8,892 nucleotides of DNA from assembly GCA_003506745.1 (NCBI GenBank), contig DNYQ01000086.1, positions 1 to 8,892 of the forward strand, in the 5' to 3' direction. The notes under the pieces are model-generated. The model was not told the DNA's origin, made no database searches, and saw only the letters and a program-made list of their open reading frames with translations. The number at the start of each line of letters is the position of its first letter. Within the stretch, counting starts at the first letter, position 1. This stretch comes from Syntrophaceae bacterium. GTDB lineage: Bacteria > Desulfobacterota > Syntrophia > Syntrophales > Smithellaceae. Below, one piece after another: positions 1 through 6,866 of this stretch. The position numbers and the translations under genes are program-made.

Positions 1-171
1 GATGCGGCATCCAAAATCTGTCTGAGTCTTTTTGAACGTCAACTTATTTCTACTCCGACAGATAAGTCGCTTGTCAATTACCTAACCCTGCGATATCATT
101 GTGTTTCAAGAAATGGCACATACTTCCAACGCTTAATATATTTCCTAATAGTGTCGTATAGTTACAACTAA
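1..171 (+). CDS. Possible 3' end of a gene cut by the left window edge; unrecognised
   Basis: Frame 1 is open from the first base to a TAA at 169-171, giving 56 residues that begin DAASKICLSLFERQLISTPT and end in a hydrophobic, tyrosine-rich tail (LIYFLIVSYSYN). The first 20 to 25 residues look protein-like, while the tail looks more like translated AT-rich non-coding DNA. A run of this length without a stop is not rare by chance. I recognise no family. It could be the end of a real or decaying gene, or nothing at all. No terminator hairpin follows it. Confidence 0.2.
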   Translation, partial: DAASKICLSLFERQLISTPTDKSLVNYLTLRYHCVSRNGTYFQRLIYFLIVSYSYN

Positions 172-187
172 GTGTCTGAGTAGAATT

Positions 188-676
188 ATGCAGCTTACCC
201 GATATGAGTTGAACGGACATACTGATTTTATTAGCGATTCGGCCTTTCGTCTGCACAGTCAGCCCATTGCGGATAAAACCGATCAAATACCGTTGGGACT
301 CTATGAATTGCCAAGGCGCACAGGCGAAGCCCATCTCTATCGCCGCAGCCACCCTCTGGCCGAAGCGGAAAAACTCGACGGCTGGGCTGACGATTTGAAA
401 GTCGGGCTGGATCGCGAAATCAAGGAATTAGACCGTCAGATCAAGGAAGCGCGTCGTGCTGCAACCGCTGCATTGACATTGGAAGAAAAACTCATCGGAC
501 AAAAGCAGATCAAAGACCTGGAGGCCCAGCGCAATCAGAAACGCCGGTCGTTATTTGATGCCCAGGATGATGTAGACCGGCAGAGGGAAGAATTGATTGC
601 CAAGATTGAGGGTAAACTGCAACAAAAGGAGACGATCCAGCCGCTCTTTACGGTTCGGTGGGCGCTGAGGTCTTAG
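188..676 (+). pseudogene. C-terminal remnant of a SNF2/HepA-type DEAD/DEAH helicase, with internal deletion
   Basis: The 162 residues match, from memory, the extreme C-terminus of large SNF2-family (HepA/RapA-like, DrmD-like) helicases found beside methyltransferase/Res clusters. The ELPRRTGEAHLYR block (about residues 41-53) is followed by a long charged coiled coil (about 72-150: LDREIKELDRQIKEARR, then EKLIGQKQIKDLEAQRNQKR) and the typical ending LFTVRW. Complete family members are around a thousand residues, with Walker A, DEAH and helicase motifs; none of these is present here. At residues 55-62 HPLAEA runs straight into AEKLDGW. In intact relatives I recall about a hundred residues between these two blocks, so an in-frame internal deletion is likely. 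The stop is TAG at 674-676. The ATG at 188 has no convincing SD. It is probably a dead relic; expression of a short coiled-coil protein cannot be excluded. Confidence 0.75.
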
Positions 677-753
677 AGTACACGGTATATAGTTTTTATG
701 AAGTAGAAACCATTTGTATTTATCGGTTGCTACGCGATGTCCCTAAATAAAAT

Positions 754-782
754 TAAACAATATTTCCCTATTGTGGTATAAG
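754..782 (+). promoter_or_regulatory. Candidate sigma70-type promoter for the ietA operon
   Basis: The AT-rich gap 677-816 holds TAAACA at 754-759 (4 of 6 to TTGACA), a 17-base spacer, and TATAAG at 777-782 (5 of 6 to TATAAT), ending 34 bases before the ietA ATG. This is the only good promoter-like site I see upstream of the gene cluster. The rest of the gap (677-750) shows no gene, hairpin terminator or clear operator. The match is by eye only. Confidence 0.45.
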
Positions 783-816
783 CCATCAACAAGAGTCCCC
801 TTTAAGGAGAACAGCC

Positions 817-1815
817 ATGGCCAGTGGAAAAATATTAAGGCAATTAATAAAAACGGGATCTCATGGCGACGTTATTGCGTTTAAGCAAGTGTCCGAGGCC
901 GTCATCCGAGAAGAACGGCAAAAACAGCATCATTTGCTGGCAAATGATCTTGAAAAGATCTTGTATGGTAACTCTGAGCGACAGGGTGCTGTCTTGCACC
1001 AATTTTCCGAACGTATTCCATCTGACCAGGAACGAGGATTGCCGCTACTTTTTGTGAAGACATCGGGGAGAAACCTTGATGAGGTCGTACTGTCGAAAGA
1101 GAACCGGGACGGCTTGGAGGATATCCTCGAACAGCATCATCGTGGCGATGTGCTGAAGAGCTATGGATTACGGCCATCGGACAAAATTCTTTTCTGCGGT
1201 CCTCCGGGCTGCGGAAAAACGTTGACGGCGGAAGTCCTAGCCACGGAACTGGAGCGGCCGCTGGCAACTATCAGGATGGACAGCGTTGTTTCCTCCTACT
1301 TGGGTGAAACGGCGGCCAATCTGCGAAAGGTTTTCGATTTTATCGATTCTTCTCCCATGGTGGCGCTTTTTGATGAATTCGATGCCCTGGGAAAAGAACG
1401 GGAAGACAGCACCGATCATGGTGAATTGAAACGGGTTGTCAATTCGGTTCTTCAGATGCTCGATGGCTATCAGGGAAAGAGCCTGATCATTGCCGCCACC
1501 AATCATGAACAAATGCTGGATTCGGCTATCTGGAGGCGGTTTGAGGAGGTCTTTTTCTTCAATCTGCCCACACGCGATGAACTGCTACAATTACTGCAAA
1601 TCAAACTGCGTGGTGTGCGGTGTGATTTCGAGGTTTCAGACGACCAGATTCTGTCGATTTTTGCCAAAATGACCCATGCCGAAGTTGAGAAGATCATCCG
1701 CAGGGCAATCAAGGAAATGGTTCTGAAAGGACAAGAATTCTTACAAATTCGCCTTATCACGAAGGCTGTCCAGCGGGAACAGGCGCAATCAAAACACGCG
1801 TCGAGGAGGAAATAA
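817..1815 (+). CDS. ietA: IetA-like AAA+ ATPase of the IetAS defence/addiction pair
   Basis: This 332-residue AAA-family ATPase is the partner of the S8 protease encoded just downstream. Visible motifs are Walker A GPPGCGKT at residues 128-135 (Lys134), Walker B ALFDEFD with Asp186-Glu187, sensor-1 IIAATN with Asn229, and an arginine-finger region WRRFEE with Arg240/Arg241. A C-terminal helical lid spans about residues 255-315. The N-terminal 90 residues (GKILRQLIKTGSHGD, then REERQKQHHLLANDLEKIL) are characteristic of this subfamily and not of FtsH or classical unfoldases. The start ATG has a strong SD, AAGGAG at 804-809, seven bases upstream. The AAA/subtilisin gene pair is known as IetAS: a plasmid stability system in Agrobacterium, later counted among anti-phage systems. 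IetA is thought to act as the regulator or antitoxin of the protease; its client is unknown. All ATPase residues are intact, so it is probably functional. Confidence 0.88.
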   Translation: MASGKILRQLIKTGSHGDVIAFKQVSEAVIREERQKQHHLLANDLEKILYGNSERQGAVLHQFSERIPSDQERGLPLLFVKTSGRNLDEVVLSKENRDGLEDILEQHHRGDVLKSYGLRPSDKILFCGPPGCGKTLTAEVLATELERPLATIRMDSVVSSYLGETAANLRKVFDFIDSSPMVALFDEFDALGKEREDSTDHGELKRVVNSVLQMLDGYQGKSLIIAATNHEQMLDSAIWRRFEEVFFFNLPTRDELLQLLQIKLRGVRCDFEVSDDQILSIFAKMTHAEVEKIIRRAIKEMVLKGQEFLQIRLITKAVQREQAQSKHASRRK

Positions 1816-1821
1816 TTCGGC

Positions 1822-4149
1822 GTGGAAGCCTACCAACACCTGCGGATCGAACGTGAGCAACCGGTTAACGAAAGGCGGTCCCGTCCCTTTCCCCCGCCCC
1901 CACCTCCTGCCGACATTCGTGGCCATGCCCAGAAACTGCAGCGGAGCCTTGAAGCAGCCCGTGATGCGGTCAAAACGGACATCGGCGGTTTCGATGACCG
2001 GCCCCTTTTCAAACTCAAGATCGGTACGTTGACCCCTGAACAGATTGAACAGGGTTTTCCGGGCGTGGAAGTCATCAGCCAGGAAAACGGCGGATATGCA
2101 ATGGCGTTTGCCAACCGCATGGCCTTGGCCGAGTTTGAAGCAAGACTCACCTCTCTCGCCGACGGCATTGTCCCGAAATATGCCAATATTCTTTATGCCT
2201 TGGAAGCATTCGACCACTGGACTCCGCAGGACCGCATGGGCTGGGCGCTCAAGCGCGACGGTTACCCTGTGGCCGAACCATTTTTACTCGACATAGAACT
2301 TTGGCCGCTTGGTCGGAGGGACGAACGTGAAACCATGATTTCAGCTTTCGAGCGCTGGCTGTCGCAAATCGGGGTGGAAACACTTGATCGAATCAACTCC
2401 GCGGAACTGATCGCCTACCGTCTGGAGCTTGACCGCCCGCAATCTGAACAGGTCCTTCATAACAGGGATGTGCGTAAAGTGGACTTGCCGCCTCGCATGG
2501 GACTGGAACTTGACGTATTGCAGCTGGATATTCAGGAGATTCCATCTGTCGCTTCTCCAGCGGATGGCGCCTCCCTTCTGGCGGTTCTGGATAGCGGAAT
2601 CGCTGGCGCTCATCCCTTGATTGGTCCTGCCCTGGGAGACGCTCAAGGCTTCCTTAATCCTGATCGAGAGTCCCACGATGACGCCGGCCATGGAACCCTT
2701 GTGGCGGGAATCGCGCTCTATGACGACGTGGAGGAACACGCCCAGTCGAAGTCATTCTTACCCCAACTGCGCATTCTTAGCGGAAGGATTCTCGACAACA
2801 AGGCTGTGTCGGACCAGAGGTTCATCGAAAATATAGTGGAAGAGGCGGTCCGCTACTTTTATGAACATTACGGGTGCCGTGTCTATAATTTGTCTTACGG
2901 AGACTTAAACAAGCCTTTTCTTGGCGGAAGGGTGCAAGGTCTCGCCTGTACGCTGGACCGCCTGTCTAGGGAATTGAATGTCCTTTTTGTTGTTCCTACC
3001 GGTAACCTTCTTGATGTTCCCATCGAATGGCTGATCCAAGACTATCCGGACTACCTTCTGAGGGACGAAGCGCGGCTCATTGACCCTGCCCCTGCATTGA
3101 ACGCGCTTACCGTGGGAAGCATCGCCCGCTGGGATAGGGGACATAAGGCATGGCGTTGGCCGAGGGATCTTGCCGAATTGCCCATAGCCCAACATGATCA
3201 GCCATCCCCCTTCACCCGTTGCGGCTGCTCCGTCAAGGGTGCGGTGAAACCGGAGCTTGTCGCCTATGGCGGCAACAGGGCGATTGATCCGCGAGCCATG
3301 AGCGTCTCGGGTCGCTGGCTTGGGGAATTGTCCACCTGCAAGGATTTTACAGATGGGCGACTTGTTGCAGAAGAGAGTGGGACAAGTTTTGCCGCGCCTC
3401 ATGTTGCCCACGCTGCCGCACGGCTTCTTGCCGAAGTGCCGGAAGCGAGCGCAAATTTGCTTCGCGCCTTGCTTGTTGCAAATGCTAAAATTCCTGCCGC
3501 CAGTTTCGAACTTTTCGATGGCGATGAGGATAAACTTGCCCAAGTGGCTGGATATGGTCTGGTCGATACTTCCGGGCTATACCGCTCCACAGAGGAACAC
3601 GTCATTCTGATAGCCGAGGCGGTGCTCGCCAATAAACACAATCACTTCTACGAAATCCCGATACCGGACAGTCTTTATAATGCGGGCCGAAGGAGCCGCC
3701 GCAGGGAAATATCCGTGGCCTTGGCGCACTGCCCTCCGGTCAGAACAACCCGTATCGACTACAAGGCATCACGCTTTCTGTTTCGCATGGTTGAGGCTGA
3801 TTCGCTTGATGAGGCGGCGGCAGCCTTCAGCAATGCGACACCGGATGAGGACTATGAGAAGATCAATGAGCTGATGAATGCTACAAGGCGCTATTACAAA
3901 CCGACCAAACGGTCTTCCGGCACTGTCCAGGCCTCGACATGGGTTATAAAGAGGTCTCGAAGCAAGCACCTGTTTGTGGCCGTTACACGCAATGACCCAG
4001 CCTGGGGTGAGGTATTGACAGCCTTAGAAGAACCCTATGCCTTGGTCATCCGGCTTGCCGATCGGGAAAATGAGGAGGCACGTCTTTACACTGAGATTCG
4101 TGCGCAATTGCAGGCCCGCGAGCGGGCACGGCAGAAAGTGCGTGTGTAA
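1822..4149 (+). CDS. ietS: IetS-like subtilisin-family (S8) serine protease
   Basis: This is a 775-residue peptidase S8 protein. The catalytic triad is intact: Asp257 in AVLDSG, His290 in GHGTLVAG and Ser522 in SGTSFAAPHVA. The oxyanion-hole Asn395 is in PTGN. The protease domain spans about residues 250-590. It is preceded by a ~240-residue N-terminal region that opens with the subfamily signature HLRIEREQPVNERR and a six-proline run (residues 24-29), and followed by a ~185-residue C-terminal domain with a charged end. There is no signal peptide or membrane segment, so it should act in the cytoplasm, unlike secreted subtilisins. The start is the GTG at 1822, with GGAGGA at 1805-1810 inside the ietA end and only six bases between the genes, which implies translational coupling. 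In IetAS the protease is the probable toxic effector, controlled by the ATPase. The substrate is unknown. Confidence 0.88.
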   Translation: MEAYQHLRIEREQPVNERRSRPFPPPPPPADIRGHAQKLQRSLEAARDAVKTDIGGFDDRPLFKLKIGTLTPEQIEQGFPGVEVISQENGGYAMAFANRMALAEFEARLTSLADGIVPKYANILYALEAFDHWTPQDRMGWALKRDGYPVAEPFLLDIELWPLGRRDERETMISAFERWLSQIGVETLDRINSAELIAYRLELDRPQSEQVLHNRDVRKVDLPPRMGLELDVLQLDIQEIPSVASPADGASLLAVLDSGIAGAHPLIGPALGDAQGFLNPDRESHDDAGHGTLVAGIALYDDVEEHAQSKSFLPQLRILSGRILDNKAVSDQRFIENIVEEAVRYFYEHYGCRVYNLSYGDLNKPFLGGRVQGLACTLDRLSRELNVLFVVPTGNLLDVPIEWLIQDYPDYLLRDEARLIDPAPALNALTVGSIARWDRGHKAWRWPRDLAELPIAQHDQPSPFTRCGCSVKGAVKPELVAYGGNRAIDPRAMSVSGRWLGELSTCKDFTDGRLVAEESGTSFAAPHVAHAAARLLAEVPEASANLLRALLVANAKIPAASFELFDGDEDKLAQVAGYGLVDTSGLYRSTEEHVILIAEAVLANKHNHFYEIPIPDSLYNAGRRSRRREISVALAHCPPVRTTRIDYKASRFLFRMVEADSLDEAAAAFSNATPDEDYEKINELMNATRRYYKPTKRSSGTVQASTWVIKRSRSKHLFVAVTRNDPAWGEVLTALEEPYALVIRLADRENEEARLYTEIRAQLQARERARQKVRV

Positions 4150-4190
4150 AGAAAAGCAGAGGGATTGTCGGGTTTTTATTGGAGATACGG

Positions 4191-5135
4191 ATGAATTCAA
4201 ACTACCATAAGCCATTTTCAAAACTCCACGAAAAGGCCATTCGGGAGAAGAGCTTGGCGCTTAGCTTGTCTAAGAGACTACGTAACCGTATCTCACGATT
4301 ATTGTACGAATATAATGATAGTGTAGGGGTACAACGAGATCCTAATGACCGTTGGATTGATAATTCTGATATCGCTACAGAAATTATTCCGAAATTATAT
4401 AAATTATATGGGGTTGATCGATTAGAGGTTAGAGGGGAATCAGGTGGAAAGGTTAAAACCGATCTCAAGGGATTCATCATAGGGTGTTATCCCAACCATG
4501 TTTTCGATATCATCCAACTTTGGTATGACGATTGTGCCCCTGATAGGCAAAACACTTTTCAGCAGGAGTTGAATCAGATATTTGATGAGGAAGCCTGCCC
4601 ATGGTGCTTTTATGATTACAATTTTTTCAAAGTTGATTCAAAGTTCATGGAAGAAAAGGTGTTGATGCAAACCCAAGAGCTTCTCGGCGAGCAGAGTTAT
4701 CATGGAGCCATGCAGGAATTTGTTGAGGCTCGTAACGATTTCTCTTCCGGTGACTTTAAGGGAACCATTCTCAATGCCTGTAAAGCATTTGAAAGCGCGA
4801 TGAAAGTCATCCTTTGCAAAGACGGCGGTGCCGCGGATGATCTGATAAAGGGATTGGATAAGGCAGGGATTCTTGATGATATTCCACAAAACCTGCGGAG
4901 ACCCTTTGAAACCAAAGTACTGCAAACCGTGCCATTTATGAGAAACACACTTGCTGGTCATGGCCAAGGGCAGCAAGTGGTGACAGTCTCACGTGAACTT
5001 GCCGAGTTGGGTCTTCATCTATCGGGCGCTCTAATTCTTTTTTGCATTCGAAGACAGCTTGCCATAAATCCTCCTTCATTTTCAAATCCGCCATATATCC
5101 CGGATGAAATACCGGATGATGATGTCCCTTTCTAA
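4191..5135 (+). CDS. Abortive-infection-like protein with C-terminal Abi_C/HEPN domain
   Basis: This is a 314-residue protein. I chose the ATG at 4191 because GGAGA (4181-4185) lies five bases upstream; the in-frame TTG at 4179 has no such site. The N-terminal part (about residues 1-150) resembles the AbiJ-type N-terminal domain of the STM4504/CBY_0614 group. The C-terminal part (about 160-300) contains the ACKAFESAMKVIL helix and then RNTLAGHGQG, an R-x5-H motif (Arg251, His257) like the Rx4-6H active site of HEPN ribonucleases and the Abi_C family. The expected role is an RNA-cleaving or growth-arresting effector upon phage infection; this is inferred from family. Base composition is lower in GC than its neighbours (44 of 120 bases G+C at 4321-4440, against 33 of 60 at 8401-8460), suggesting separate origin. 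It sits 41 nt after ietS and 12 nt before mod. A plain HEPN protein without nuclease activity is the alternative. Confidence 0.7.
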   Translation: MNSNYHKPFSKLHEKAIREKSLALSLSKRLRNRISRLLYEYNDSVGVQRDPNDRWIDNSDIATEIIPKLYKLYGVDRLEVRGESGGKVKTDLKGFIIGCYPNHVFDIIQLWYDDCAPDRQNTFQQELNQIFDEEACPWCFYDYNFFKVDSKFMEEKVLMQTQELLGEQSYHGAMQEFVEARNDFSSGDFKGTILNACKAFESAMKVILCKDGGAADDLIKGLDKAGILDDIPQNLRRPFETKVLQTVPFMRNTLAGHGQGQQVVTVSRELAELGLHLSGALILFCIRRQLAINPPSFSNPPYIPDEIPDDDVPF

Positions 5136-5147
5136 AGGATCTACTTG

Positions 5148-6866
5148 ATGGCAAACAGACAAAAACTGGAATTGACGTGGATTGGAAAAGAAAACCGGCC
5201 GCGGCTGGAACCGCGGATTCTTCTGGAAGATCAGGAAAAATCCTACCACGCCCGACACCGGGTGTCGGAAAAGGACACTTTCGACAATCGTCTGATCTTT
5301 GGGGATAACCTGCTGGCGCTAAAAGCGCTGGAGGCGGAGTTTACGGGCAAGGTGAAGTGTATATACATCGACCCGCCGTTCAATACTGGATCAGCCTTCG
5401 AGCATTACGATGACGGTGTTGAGCACTCGCTGTGGCTCGCACTGATGCGAGATCGTTTTGAAACGCTACGACGATTGTTGACCAATGATGGTCTGTTCTT
5501 CTTGCACCTAGACGACGGCGAGATGGCTTACGCCAAGGTTCTTCTCGACGAGGTATTTGGGCGTTACAACTACTGTAACACCATATGTATGACGACCAAC
5601 GATCCGTCTGGCTTCAAGGCAACGGGGGCTACGGTGTTTTCGACGGCTAATTACATACTTGTGTACGCCAAGGACAAATCCACAACCCCCTTGAGAAAGG
5701 TGTTCATTGAAAAGGCCTATGACACTGCATATTCCAAAGTTCTTCGGGATCGCTCACTACCTTACGAGCAGTGGGAATGGGAAGGCATCAACGAGGTTGT
5801 CGCCCGTGAATTGGGCTTTGACTCCATTCGTGCCGCAAGGCGGGGAGTTTCCGACGCATTCGACGACGAAGTAGCACACTTTGCCGTGGCGAACGCCCAA
5901 CGAGTTTTCCAAACAGCTGCAATCGGTGGAGGTGCGGCCATCAAGCGAGATGCCACAATTAGGCAGTCTATACGTGACCGCGAGCGGGTATTCGTGCATC
6001 CTGGCGAGGATGTCCCAGACTTCTATATTTTGAATGGGCGACAGATTCTGTTCTACGACAAAAGGTTGATAGAGATAGATAATCGCCGGATGCCTGGGGA
6101 GATAATTACGGACGTGTGGACGGACATTTCTTGGAATGGAATCAGTAATGAAGGTTCGGTTGAGTTCAAGAATGGCAAGAAACCAGAGCTGCTAATCAAG
6201 CGCGTCCTCGATATGGCGACCACTCACGGCGACCTCGTCCTTGATTCTTTTGCCGGTTCCGGCACCACCGGCGCAGTCGCCCACAAGATGGGGCGGCGCT
6301 GGATCATGGTGGAGTTGGGCGAGCATTGCCATACGCATATCATTCCGCGCCTGAAGAAGGTTATCGACGGCGAAGATCAGGGCGGGATTACCAAGGCGGT
6401 TAACTGGAAAGGCGGGGGCGGTTTCCGCTACTATCGCCTCGCCCCGTCGCTTTTGGAAAAAGACAAGTGGGGGAACTGGGTCATCAACAAAACCTACAAC
6501 GCCGCCATGCTGGCTGAGGCGCTGTGCAAGCTGGAGGGTTTCACTTACGCGCCCAGCGATACCGTTTATTGGCAGCACGGCTACTCTACGGAGCGGGATT
6601 TCATTTACGTGACAACCGCCAGCCTGACGCACGAGCAGCTCCTGCAACTATCCGACGAGGTCGGGCCGGACCGCACGCTTTTGGTGCTGTGCACGGCCTT
6701 CCGCGGCCGGGGCGATTACCCCAATCTGACCGTCAAAAAGATTCCCCGGCAGGTGCTAACCCGCTGCGAATGGGGCCATGACGATTACAGTCTGCAAGTG
6801 GAGAATCTGCCCAAAGCGCCGCCCAAAGCCGGACAGCAGAGCCTTTTCGAAGGGGAGGAATCATGA
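5148..6866 (+). CDS. mod: Type III-like Mod subunit: beta-class adenine-N6 DNA methyltransferase
   Basis: This 572-residue site-specific DNA methyltransferase carries its motifs in beta-class order. Motif IV DPPF is at residues 75-78 (in YIDPPFNTG), a target-recognition stretch spans about 140-330, and the SAM-binding motif I LDSFAGSGTTG starts at Asp366, followed by RRWIMVELGEHC. FLHLDDGEMAYAKVLLDEVFG (about 119-139) is typical of type III Mod and related enzymes. The reaction is SAM-dependent N6-methylation of adenine in a specific site, giving self-protection and, in type III enzymes, sequence recognition for the Res partner. The start is ATG 5148, with AAAGGA at 5134-5139 eight bases away; the TTG at 5145 is less likely. 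The last ~140 residues (after GGGFRYYRL) form a C-terminal domain seen in this subfamily. It overlaps the next gene by ATGA. The target site cannot be read from the sequence. Confidence 0.9.
   Translation: MANRQKLELTWIGKENRPRLEPRILLEDQEKSYHARHRVSEKDTFDNRLIFGDNLLALKALEAEFTGKVKCIYIDPPFNTGSAFEHYDDGVEHSLWLALMRDRFETLRRLLTNDGLFFLHLDDGEMAYAKVLLDEVFGRYNYCNTICMTTNDPSGFKATGATVFSTANYILVYAKDKSTTPLRKVFIEKAYDTAYSKVLRDRSLPYEQWEWEGINEVVARELGFDSIRAARRGVSDAFDDEVAHFAVANAQRVFQTAAIGGGAAIKRDATIRQSIRDRERVFVHPGEDVPDFYILNGRQILFYDKRLIEIDNRRMPGEIITDVWTDISWNGISNEGSVEFKNGKKPELLIKRVLDMATTHGDLVLDSFAGSGTTGAVAHKMGRRWIMVELGEHCHTHIIPRLKKVIDGEDQGGITKAVNWKGGGGFRYYRLAPSLLEKDKWGNWVINKTYNAAMLAEALCKLEGFTYAPSDTVYWQHGYSTERDFIYVTTASLTHEQLLQLSDEVGPDRTLLVLCTAFRGRGDYPNLTVKKIPRQVLTRCEWGHDDYSLQVENLPKAPPKAGQQSLFEGEES

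Noticed and set aside
19..181. The 9-base direct repeat TGTCTGAGT at 19-27 and 173-181, a possible target-site duplication or att site
   Set aside because: Nine bases in an AT-rich 160-base stretch is weak. Nothing between the copies looks like an insertion sequence, and no integrase is present.
1895..1912. Cytosine-rich run encoding six prolines in IetS as a phase-variation tract
   Set aside because: The run is interrupted by other bases and uses mixed proline codons, so slippage is unlikely. A proline-rich start is normal for this subfamily as I recall it.
2905..3543. Long open frame of 212 codons on the - strand
   Set aside because: It is antisense to the conserved protease domain of IetS and reads as low-quality protein with no motifs; a shadow of the real gene.
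4015..4041. TTGACA at 4015-4020 near the ietS end as a promoter for the HEPN gene
   Set aside because: There is no acceptable -10 at 16-18 bases; the nearest (TATGCC at 4036-4041) has a 15-base spacer and few matches. It lies inside the ietS coding sequence.
6192..6647. Open frame of 151 codons on the - strand
   Set aside because: It is antisense to the motif I and C-terminal region of mod, with no recognisable domain; a shadow frame.
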